NCBI GenBank assembly: GCA_934101445.1
Contig: CAKORQ010000011.1
Span: 1-13,869 of the forward strand
Length of the DNA stretch: 13,869 nt
DNA from: an uncultured Bacilli bacterium
GTDB taxonomy: Bacteria > Bacillota_I > Bacilli_A > RF39 > UBA660
Reading direction: 5' to 3'
Shown here: positions 6,474 through 11,860 of the stretch, in pieces
How positions within the stretch are numbered: position 1 is the stretch's first letter
How the letters are laid out: each line of letters begins with the position of its first letter
Program-made: the position numbers and the translations under genes
The notes under the pieces: model-generated
Database searches by the model: none
Seen by the model: only the letters and a program-made list of their open reading frames with translations
What the model was told of the DNA's origin: nothing

Positions 6474-7807
6474 TTTTCTTGCTCCTCAATCATTTTTTGG
6501 ATAATGGCTGTCATATCAAAACATACCATTGTATAAATATCACCTGTTGACTTGTTTTCAACTAAATTAAGAAGATTATTTAAATCGTCTACTAAAATTA
6601 ATTTATTCTTATCAATTTTTGCATATTCTAATCTAGTTTTAACATCATAACGGAACCTACCTATACAAAAAATTTTATCAATAGATGGATCATCTAATAA
6701 TTCAAAATTAACATCGTATAACCATGAAAGATCGTTTTCTTTATAACGTCTAGAAACGTTTTCAAAACCTAAGATTACAGTTTTAGACCCCTTTTGCTCT
6801 CTAATATATTCGCAACTTTGATAATAACTTAAATTATTTTCATTTTTTGTTTCTAACATCGTAATAGGGCGCCCAGCAATATAATAGGTTTTACCTCGTT
6901 TAGAGGCAATTTTATCCGTATTAAAAGCATATAAGATTTTATCTTTACGAATCCCTAGTACTTTAGCAAGAGTATAAGCGGCTGTTGTTGCATAAGCCGT
7001 ATATAAAGCGTTTTTATTTATATAAATTTCGTTACCATCAATAGTAATATGTTGTTTATCTAAATTAATATTAGTGGCTAAGACATCTGGTATTCCGCGG
7101 TAAAAATCCCACTTAGGACACTTATAATCTCCTAAATGTCCATAATGATAATAAGAATACTCTAACTTTTCATGACACTTAGGACAATAAGCAAAATCTA
7201 CATTATTTAAAGCTGGCTTTTTAAAACTATACTTAGTTTTATCAATCCCATAAGTAGTAATTTTTCCCTTATGGTTAAGTTTTAGTCGACTAACCAAAGG
7301 ATCATCAGCATTAATAATAAGATGGATAGAATCATCAATTGCCTTATTTATTTCTTTAAAAATAATTTCTGGAGTCCCATTTCTTACTGGTTGATCACGC
7401 GTTAAATTTGTTATAACTAAATGCGTTGGTTTTTTCTTAGGGAAAATAAACTGCAAATGTCTTTCATCGCATTCTAAAAGTAAAACATCCTTTTTAAATT
7501 CCCCATTAAGTTTTAAATTATTAAAAATTAAGGTAGTGGCCCCAATTAAGCCGTTAGAACCATATTCATTTAAAGCCACTGAATACCCAGCATCTACTAA
7601 GATATGTTTAATTAAATTACAAGTTGTACCTTTTCCTGAGGAACCAGTAACCGCAATCACATACTTAGGATATTTGACATAATTAACGATATCATCACCA
7701 AAGATTCTTAAAACCCAATATCCTGGTAACTGCGTTCCATTTTTGCCAAATATTTTGCAACCCAAGTTAATAAATTTATTAATTAAAATAGCTAAAAATA
7801 TTTTCAT
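6470..7807 (-). CDS. murT: MurT-like Mur ligase (lipid II isoglutaminyl synthase subunit)
   Basis: MurT is an ATP-dependent Mur-family ligase that, with GatD, amidates the alpha-carboxyl of glutamate in lipid II at the cytoplasmic membrane. The 445-residue product has the typical length and order: N-terminal KNGTQLPGYWVLRIFG, P-loop VTGSSGKGTT (53-62), LLECDERHL (110-118), TNLTRDQPVRNGTPE (133-147), INADDP (165-170), a zinc ribbon, and a C-terminal DUF1727 part with DLSWLYDVNFELL (359-371) and GRFRYD. In the ribbon Cys208, Cys211 and Cys230 are present, but the fourth Cys is Trp233 (CPKW instead of CPxC). The ATG at 7807 follows a GGTGGTG ribosome-binding site. The stop overlaps the gatD start. 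Together with the degenerate gatD this suggests a modified enzyme rather than decay, because both frames are intact. Confidence 0.9.
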   Translation of the reverse strand: MKIFLAILINKFINLGCKIFGKNGTQLPGYWVLRIFGDDIVNYVKYPKYVIAVTGSSGKGTTCNLIKHILVDAGYSVALNEYGSNGLIGATTLIFNNLKLNGEFKKDVLLLECDERHLQFIFPKKKPTHLVITNLTRDQPVRNGTPEIIFKEINKAIDDSIHLIINADDPLVSRLKLNHKGKITTYGIDKTKYSFKKPALNNVDFAYCPKCHEKLEYSYYHYGHLGDYKCPKWDFYRGIPDVLATNINLDKQHITIDGNEIYINKNALYTAYATTAAYTLAKVLGIRKDKILYAFNTDKIASKRGKTYYIAGRPITMLETKNENNLSYYQSCEYIREQKGSKTVILGFENVSRRYKENDLSWLYDVNFELLDDPSIDKIFCIGRFRYDVKTRLEYAKIDKNKLILVDDLNNLLNLVENKSTGDIYTMVCFDMTAIIQKMIEEQEK

Positions 7808-7827
7808 AATAACACCACCATAAGGTA

Positions 7828-7833
7828 ATTATA
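7828..7833 (-). promoter_or_regulatory. Candidate -10 element for murT-gatD
   Basis: Perfect TATAAT on the minus strand (7833-7828), 20 nt before the murT ATG at 7807 and 8 nt before its GGTGGTG site. No convincing -35 was found 16-18 nt upstream, so confidence is limited. Confidence 0.4.
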
Positions 7834-7903
7834 CTATAAAACCTTGAGAAAAAAAGAGATTTTGCTAAGTTTTGTCGAAATTATTTAATAAATAAGTTAG
7901 ATT

Positions 7904-7925
7904 TGATATATTTAATTTAGGTGAT
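7904..7925 (+). promoter_or_regulatory. Candidate extended -10 and ribosome-binding site of the STAS-like gene
   Basis: Extended -10 TGA-TATATT (7904-7912) followed after 6 nt by AGGTGAT (7919-7925). This predicts a leader of about 10 nt. It also fixes the start at GTG 7930 rather than the in-frame GTG at 7921, which lies inside the Shine-Dalgarno sequence. Confidence 0.45.
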
Positions 7926-7929
7926 ACTT

Positions 7930-8154
7930 GTGAATATATTTTATAGTGATAATACTTTATTTGTTAATATTTATGAAGAATTAAATTCCTACAATGTGAA
8001 TAGATTAAAATTAAGAGTTTTTAAAATAGTTAGGGAATATGATATTGAAAATGTCATTTTAAGTATAAATAATTGTAAAAAGAATAATTACTTGTTAAAA
8101 GATTTTATAAATGAATATGAGACTACTTTTAATGGTCATATTAAAGTTAAATAA
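7930..8154 (+). CDS. Very short STAS-like (anti-sigma antagonist-like) protein
   Basis: Encodes 74 residues from GTG 7930, preceded by AGGTGAT. The pattern resembles the first part of a STAS domain (SpoIIAA/RsbV type): a strand with TLFVNIYEELNSYNV (compare the GELD motif), a helix with RLKLRVFKIVREYDI, and a strand ENVILSINN. Where SpoIIAA has the conserved DSSGLG loop with the phosphorylated Ser, this protein has CKKNNYLL. It then ends after NGHIKVK, about 40 residues short of typical STAS proteins. If the resemblance is real, it cannot be regulated by the usual Ser phosphorylation. There is no partner kinase or sigma factor gene nearby. An unrelated small protein is the alternative. A small GGGTA/TACCC hairpin without a T-tract follows the stop (8161-8173). 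Confidence 0.6.
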   Translation: MNIFYSDNTLFVNIYEELNSYNVNRLKLRVFKIVREYDIENVILSINNCKKNNYLLKDFINEYETTFNGHIKVK

Positions 8155-8213
8155 TTTATAGGGTAAACTACCCACCCACCACGCCCTGAAAAGTAAATCC
8201 TTAAAAAGGCAAG

Positions 8214-8240
8214 AAAAAAACGTTAGAAATTAATCTAACG
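8214..8240 (-). terminator. Intrinsic terminator of tRNA-Ser
   Basis: Perfect 7-bp stem CGTTAGA/TCTAACG (8240-8221) with a 6-nt loop, followed on the minus strand by seven T residues (8220-8214). It lies 15 nt after the tRNA CCA end. Confidence 0.9.
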
Positions 8241-8255
8241 TAAATATCTTTTTAA

Positions 8256-8346
8256 TGGCGGAGCAGGAGAGATTTGAACTCTCGCACCAGTTACCCGGTC
8301 TACACCCTTAGCAGGGGCGCCTCTTCAACCTCTTGAGTACTACTCC
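8256..8346 (-). tRNA. tRNA-Ser (anticodon GCU)
   Basis: A 91-nt class II tRNA with encoded CCA. The acceptor stem is GGAGTAG/CTGCTCC (one wobble), the D stem CTC/GAG, and the anticodon stem CGCCC/GGGTG with loop CTGCTAA, giving anticodon GCU (8310-8312), which reads AGC and AGU. The long variable arm (ACCGG/CTGGT with a 4-nt loop) is typical of tRNA-Ser. The T arm is GAGAG-TTCAAAT-CTCTC. The gene has its own promoter (8361-8389) and terminator (8214-8240), so it is transcribed alone. Confidence 0.97.
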
Positions 8347-8360
8347 AAACCAACAATATC

Positions 8361-8389
8361 AGTTTACTAAAAATTACTTCGTAAGTCAA
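8361..8389 (-). promoter_or_regulatory. Promoter of tRNA-Ser
   Basis: Minus strand: -35 TTGACT (8389-8384), 17-nt spacer, -10 TAAACT (8366-8361). The predicted start lies within about 10 nt of the mature tRNA 5' end. Confidence 0.75.
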
Positions 8390-8647
8390 TAAGAAATTTG
8401 CTTTTCTAGTACTATTTTAAGCATTTTTCCTTAAATTTGTTAAAAAAAATAAGGAAATATTACTTATAATTATGTTTTTACTTACTTATATTCCTTATCC
8501 TAATTTATACTAAGTAGCAGAAATATAATGAATAAATTACTAATAAAAATATTTAATCGACTCAGATTTTTTGTTGAAAAAAATAATAATTTATGATAGC
8601 GTATAAATTATAAGAGTGTTTATAAGTTAGAAAAGGATTGGGTAAGT
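8390..8647 (+). other. AT-rich intergenic region before the small membrane protein gene
   Basis: No convincing gene was found. The stretch contains repeated TTCCTTA/TAAGGAA elements (listed separately) and a 22-codon ORF (8528-8596, MNKLLIKIFNRLRFFVEKNN...) without a good ribosome-binding site. Several TATAAT/TATACT-like hexamers (8465-8470, 8506-8511) have no well-placed -35. The promoter of the 8648 gene presumably lies here but could not be assigned. Confidence 0.5.
8426..8498. repeat. Three-element inverted repeat, TTCCTTA / TAAGGAA / TTCCTTA
   Basis: TTTCCTTA (8426-8433) is the exact inverse complement of TAAGGAAA (8450-8457). A further TTCCTTAT (8491-8498) can pair with ATAAGGAA (8449-8456). 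The central element can therefore pair with either neighbour, giving two mutually exclusive hairpins, or it may mark repeated protein-binding sites. No T-tract follows in the plus direction. Confidence 0.5.
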
Positions 8648-9007
8648 ATGAAAAAGAAAGAAAATAAAGTTAATAAGAAGAAAAATATCAAAATAATTTT
8701 TCTAATAATAATAGTTATTTTTGCAAGTTTAATTTTGATTAGAGAAGTTAGTCATTATATTCATGTGAATAATGTTATAAAAATAGAAAAAGAAAATAAC
8801 CATGTAGGCTGTGCTGATGTAATGAGTCCGGTTTACGCAAATTTTTTCTATGTTTATGAAAGTGGTGATGATTGTACAATAATTGTCTTCTATAAAAATG
8901 GTTCTAGTGAATCTCTAAGTAAGGCGCTATATTCAGGACATATTAAGATAAGTGATTTAAAAAGATTTAATTATTCGCTTAGTCGAAGAAGTATTTTTGA
9001 TAGATAA
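8648..9007 (+). CDS. Small single-pass membrane protein, unrecognised
   Basis: Encodes 119 residues from an ATG preceded by AAAAGGATT. A very basic N-terminus (KKKENKVNKKKN) leads into one hydrophobic segment (about 15-33), so the protein is probably membrane-anchored with the remainder outside. The exported part has two Cys (in VGCADV and GDDCTII) that could form a disulfide, then an IIVFYKNGSSESL segment and a block SKALYSGHIKISDLKRF. The latter resembles the short 'eAL..G.I...dL' C-terminal motif seen in small Bacillota surface proteins (recollection, moderate certainty). The downstream sequence contains a degraded second copy of this last part (9055-9189). There is no evident operon partner, and the function is unknown. 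Confidence 0.75.
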   Translation: MKKKENKVNKKKNIKIIFLIIIVIFASLILIREVSHYIHVNNVIKIEKENNHVGCADVMSPVYANFFYVYESGDDCTIIVFYKNGSSESLSKALYSGHIKISDLKRFNYSLSRRSIFDR

Positions 9008-9054
9008 TACGAACTTAGTGAATATGACTATAAATTTAATTGCCTTAATAAAAT

Positions 9055-9189
9055 AAAGATATTATTGTCCATTATAAAAATAGTAAATTGAAGAAAATTC
9101 ATGAGGCTTTTTAAAGAGGACATGTTATTACTAAAAATTTAGATAAATTTTATATTGATTACCAAAATTGTCTAAATAAAAACTGCTAA
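9055..9189 (+). pseudogene. Degenerate second copy of the C-terminal part of the preceding membrane protein
   Basis: Translation from 9055 gives KDIIVHYKNSKLKKIHEAF, a TAA stop at 9112-9114, then RGHVITKNLDKFYIDYQNC and a final TAA at 9187-9189. It aligns without gaps to CTIIVFYKNGSSESLSKAL followed by YSGHIKISDLKRF of the 8648 gene, with 11 identities in 36 positions including IIV.YKN, A, GH, L and F. No start codon or ribosome-binding site is present. In the frame of the 8648 gene, the sequence between its stop and about 9050 remains open (YELSEYDYKFNCLNKIK), so a longer ancestral reading frame broken by a stop and a frameshift is possible. A remnant of a tandem duplicate is the simplest reading. 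It rests on a short match. Confidence 0.5.
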
Positions 9190-9210
9190 AATGTTGTTAG
9201 CAGCTTTTTT
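9183..9210. terminator. Bidirectional terminator between the small membrane protein region and the ZnuA-like gene
   Basis: Perfect 7-bp stem CTGCTAA (9183-9189) / TTAGCAG (9197-9203), 7-nt loop, T-tract 9205-9210. On the other strand A residues at 9178-9182 give TTTTT. It overlaps the stop codon of the minus-strand gene (9209-9211). Confidence 0.88.
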
Positions 9211-10075
9211 ATTCAGAGGTTGTAGCCTCTCTTAAATTTCTTAAATATTCATTCATAATTGATAAGTAATCATCATTATTTTCGCGTTCCTTACTATCTA
9301 AAGTATCCATCATATTAACTTCTATGGTTTTAGCCTTATAGTTTTTAGTTAAATCGGTAATAGTATCACTAGTCTCATCTTTTTTTATAAATAGAGCAGT
9401 ATAAGTACCATTTTTAAAATTATTTTTTAAATCCGTAGTAACATTTTTACTATCTTCTAAAGATATAACAGTAAAGCCATAATTTTCTAAATATTTTAAA
9501 GAATTAGTAGTTGTAATAATAGGTTTTTTACTAGCAGCTCCAATACTTCTTAAATTAGCATCCATTAAAGATAAATCTTCTTGTAATTTTTTATAATTAG
9601 TATCAATCATTTGAATTAAATATTTACTATTAATAAAATCACTTAAGTTATTCTTCGTTGTCGTTGCTAACATTAAATAGTTATTTGGACTTAACCAGAG
9701 TTCTTCTGAGGTTTTACCATATTCAATATTAAGGCCATAACTAACATCAATAATTTTCATACTTTTATTTTGATTCAAGAAACTTCTAGCAATATTTTTT
9801 TCATCACTAAGGCCATTATAAACAAATAAGTTTTTTTTAGCATAATCACTTATTTGCTTATCTGTAAGCTCATAGTTATTTACATCAACCCCACTAGGGT
9901 AAATACTAACAATATCTGAGTAAGTGCCATATAAACTTTTGACGATATACTCAATGGGATAAGTACTAACAACAATACTTATATTTTCCATATCATCTCT
10001 TTTAAAGCACCCTGTAAGACCAAAAAGTCCTAATAGTAAGCAAAATATTTTTAATAAATTTTTATGTTTTTTCAT
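9209..10075 (-). CDS. ZnuA/TroA-family-like substrate-binding lipoprotein without the metal-binding histidines
   Basis: Encodes 288 residues. The signal peptide ends in lipobox LTGC (Cys23 lipidated). The body matches the cluster A-1 metal-binding proteins of ABC transporters: IVVSTYPIEYIVKSLYG (34-50), IVSIYPSGVDVNNYELT (55-71), a KNLFVYNGLSDE segment, ELWLSPNNYLML (125-136), the long linking helix around 155-180, and ITTTNSLKYLENYGF (187-201). In known family members the second segment carries His (DPHxYE), the fourth DPHxW, and the last an HxAF-type His. Here these positions are Asn, Glu-Leu-Trp and Thr-Asn, and the usual C-terminal acidic ligand region is ALFIKKDE. Binding of zinc or manganese in the normal way is unlikely. 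The ATG follows AAGGAGAAAG, 27 nt behind yidD. No permease or ATPase gene is nearby. The family call is fairly sure, the ligand unknown. Confidence 0.82.
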   Translation of the reverse strand: MKKHKNLLKIFCLLLGLFGLTGCFKRDDMENISIVVSTYPIEYIVKSLYGTYSDIVSIYPSGVDVNNYELTDKQISDYAKKNLFVYNGLSDEKNIARSFLNQNKSMKIIDVSYGLNIEYGKTSEELWLSPNNYLMLATTTKNNLSDFINSKYLIQMIDTNYKKLQEDLSLMDANLRSIGAASKKPIITTTNSLKYLENYGFTVISLEDSKNVTTDLKNNFKNGTYTALFIKKDETSDTITDLTKNYKAKTIEVNMMDTLDSKERENNDDYLSIMNEYLRNLREATTSE

Positions 10076-10102
10076 TTCTTTCTCCTTTATATATAATAAT
10101 CT

Positions 10103-10330
10103 TTAATTACTTTTATTATTTAATATTGGTACTGGATCATAACCATATTTCCCATAAGGATGACACTTAAATAATCTTTTAATACCTAATTTTAGACCAG
10201 TAAGTAGTCCATATCTAGTAATAGCCTCTTTCATATAATTAGAACAAGTTGGATAAAACCGACATTGACTGTGAGTGGTTAGGGGTAAGGCTTGATAGAT
10301 ATTAATTAATTTTAAGATAAAGTATTTCAT
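10103..10330 (-). CDS. yidD: Membrane protein insertion efficiency factor YidD
   Basis: Encodes 75 residues, the usual size. YidD is a small amphipathic, membrane-associated protein that assists YidC-dependent insertion of inner-membrane proteins. The family motifs are all present: CRFYPTCSNYMKEAI (23-37) with its two Cys, the following helix, KCHPYGKYGYDPVP (55-68) and an N-terminal amphipathic helix (about 3-18). The ATG at 10330 is preceded by GGTGATG. It is probably the first gene of an operon with the ZnuA-like lipoprotein. In many bacteria yidD sits in the rpmH-rnpA-yidC cluster, so this isolated position differs from that arrangement, though stand-alone yidD genes are common in Bacillota. 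Confidence 0.95.
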   Translation of the reverse strand: MKYFILKLINIYQALPLTTHSQCRFYPTCSNYMKEAITRYGLLTGLKLGIKRLFKCHPYGKYGYDPVPILNNKSN

Positions 10331-10345
10331 ATCATCACCAAATTC

Positions 10346-10374
10346 ATTTTACTATAATTTTAAAATTTAGTAAA
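10346..10374 (-). promoter_or_regulatory. Candidate promoter of yidD
   Basis: Minus strand: -35 TTTACT (10374-10369), 17-nt spacer, -10 TAAAAT (10351-10346), followed after 6 nt by the GGTGAT ribosome-binding site. An overlapping TATAGT (10356-10351) is an alternative -10. Confidence 0.5.
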
Positions 10375-10448
10375 TATGGTTTTCTAAATAATAAAGGGTT
10401 GATTTAATAAGGCAAAAATGTTAGAAAAGTCTATTATGTAGAAGAAAG

Positions 10449-10460
10449 TTATGGTATTAT
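10449..10460 (+). promoter_or_regulatory. Extended -10 promoter of the interrupted zinc-ribbon gene
   Basis: TTATGG-TATTAT with TG at 10452-10453 and -10 at 10455-10460. The -35 region is weak. It shares the TATGGTAT core with the promoters at 3800-3811 and 4687-4698. Confidence 0.5.
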
Positions 10461-10494
10461 ATTAGGCGATTAAAATGATTGGAGATATGATAAT

Positions 10495-11109
10495 ATGATA
10501 AAACCTAAGGCAAGAAGACTTTCAGAGGTAATGCTAGCTAAATTTAAGAAAGATTATGCTACTTTGAATATCCAGAAGCTTGATAATATTAAGAAAATGC
10601 AAAAACTTCTTACTAAGAAAAATGTTACTGAATATTTTAATTTAATGAGTGCTAATAAAAAGATAACTCAAGAACAACGAGTACTTTATAAGAAAATTAA
10701 AAATATTGAATACCAAAATTGCCAACATTTGTGGGTTAATGTGCCAAACTGAGATTTTTCTGATGAACAAGGAGAACCTGTTATCTGTCAGGTTTGCCTT
10801 AAGTGTGGTTTAAATGAAAATGTGATTTTGGAAAGTAAAAATGGAACTTACTTTTATAATTATGAAGATGAAGTAATGTATCAATTTATGCAAAGTTGGC
10901 ACTATGAATATAATTTAGTAGTTAATGAACCTGCTGATTTTGATGTTGCTAAAGAAGTTTATGCCAGAATAAAAGCAAATCATTTAGATATTGAAGATGA
11001 ACAGGTTAAGAAATATATGGAAATTGCTTTACATAATATGAATCTTAGAATGCAAGATGAGGCCAGTGAAGAAAAAGTTTTGAAAAGATTATTTTCCAAG
11101 AAGAACTAG
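10495..11109 (+). pseudogene. Zinc-ribbon protein gene interrupted by one in-frame TGA (nonsense mutation or read-through)
   Basis: A 205-codon frame starts at ATG 10495 (GGAG at 10481-10484) and is broken only by TGA at 10750-10752 (codon 86). Downstream 118 further codons stay open in the same frame with the same codon use, ending KRLFSKKN. The joined product has a helical N-terminal part (1-70), then a probable zinc ribbon: Cys76 and His78 in NCQHLW before the TGA and CQVCLKCG (Cys98, Cys101, Cys104) after it. The C-terminal part is acidic and helical (YEDEVMYQFMQSWHYEY onward). The stop thus splits the zinc site, and the downstream piece has no ribosome-binding site of its own (only a GTG at 10822). 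The best guess is a recent nonsense mutation. Programmed read-through is possible, because a strong hairpin follows the TGA. I do not recognise the exact family; function unknown. Confidence 0.75.
10769..10800 (+). other. Hairpin 16 nt downstream of the in-frame TGA
   Basis: AAGG (10769-10772) pairs with CCTT (10797-10800), a 2x2 internal loop follows, then AACCTG (10775-10780) pairs with CAGGTT (10789-10794) around the 8-nt loop TTATCTGT. This gives ten base pairs within coding sequence that is otherwise AT-rich. Distance and shape are in the range of elements that act on a preceding UGA, but chance cannot be excluded. Confidence 0.5.
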
Positions 11110-11150
11110 AGGAAACAATAATCTTTTTTTGCTTTTTTAAACCGTTTTTC

Positions 11151-11179
11151 TTGGACTTTTTAGGTTTATTTGCTATAAT
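11151..11179 (+). promoter_or_regulatory. Promoter of rnc-smc
   Basis: -35 TTGGAC (11151-11156), 17-nt spacer, and extended -10 TGC-TATAAT (11171-11179). The -10 ends 5 nt before the AGGTGAT ribosome-binding site (11185-11191), so the predicted mRNA begins at about the first base of the Shine-Dalgarno sequence. Confidence 0.75.
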
Positions 11180-11195
11180 GAGTTAGGTGATAAAA

Positions 11196-11849
11196 ATGAA
11201 CTTTTTAGAAAAATATAATATAGATATTAAAGATAAAGAATTACTTTTAACAAGTCTTACCCATACTAGTTATGCTAATGAACACAATGTTGCCTCTTAT
11301 GAAAGATTAGAATACTTAGGAGATAGTGTTTTACAATTAGTTGTTAGTGAATATTTATATAGCAATACTTCTTTAAAAGAAGGGGCTATGTCCAAAATGC
11401 GCGCTAGTTTTGTTTGTGAGAGTGCCCTAGCAAATTACGCTAAAGAAATAGGTTATATCCCCTATATCAGAGTAGGACATGGGCAACTACACGATATAAA
11501 CGATACTATTATTGCCGATATTTTTGAGGCTATCCTGGGTTGTATTTATTTAGAAAGTGGTTTTGCCGTAGCTAAAGATTATGTTTATAAAACAGTTATT
11601 CCCCATATTAAACATCATGAAATTTATTTAACTGATTATAAGAGTGCTTTACAAGAAGCAACTCAAATGGATAAAAAAACCTTAGAATATAATGTTATTA
11701 ATGAAACCGGTCCTGCTCATGATAAAACTTATGAAGTAGAAGTTAAAATTGATAATATTGTTTATGGTAAAGGGATGGGCAAAAGTAAAAAAGAAGCCGA
11801 ACAAATGGCCGCTAAAGACGCCCTAAGCAAAAAAGCCAGTAACAAGTAG
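11196..11849 (+). CDS. rnc: Ribonuclease III
   Basis: RNase III cleaves double-stranded RNA, maturing rRNA precursors and degrading structured mRNAs. The product of 217 residues has the expected two parts. The nuclease domain (1-140) carries the signature ERLEYLGDSVL (36-46) with catalytic Glu39 and Asp43, plus Asp108 and Glu111 in IIADIFEAILG. The double-stranded RNA-binding domain (about 147-213) has DYKSALQEATQ, HDKTYEV and GKSKKEAEQMAAKDAL. ATG 11196 was chosen because AGGTGAT (11185-11191) lies four bases before it. An in-frame GTG at 11187 is inside that site. It is followed 11 nt later by smc, the common rnc-smc order of Bacillota. Confidence 0.97.
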   Translation: MNFLEKYNIDIKDKELLLTSLTHTSYANEHNVASYERLEYLGDSVLQLVVSEYLYSNTSLKEGAMSKMRASFVCESALANYAKEIGYIPYIRVGHGQLHDINDTIIADIFEAILGCIYLESGFAVAKDYVYKTVIPHIKHHEIYLTDYKSALQEATQMDKKTLEYNVINETGPAHDKTYEVEVKIDNIVYGKGMGKSKKEAEQMAAKDALSKKASNK

Positions 11850-11860
11850 TAGGAGAGTTT

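Noticed and set aside
8161..8173. GGGTA/TACCC hairpin after the STAS-like gene as a terminator
   Set aside because: The 5-bp stem has a 3-nt loop and is followed by C-rich sequence, not a T-tract.
8528..8596. 22-codon ORF with a basic, hydrophobic peptide in the intergenic region
   Set aside because: No ribosome-binding site precedes the ATG, and such short frames are common by chance in AT-rich DNA.
10495..11109. Genome-wide reassignment of TGA to Trp
   Set aside because: TGA ends spoIIP and murT at the expected family C-termini within ATGA overlaps, and Trp is encoded by TGG throughout. A full code change is not supported here.
11110..11150. T-rich stretch between the zinc-ribbon gene and rnc as a terminator
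   Set aside because: Two T-runs are present, but no stem of useful length precedes them.
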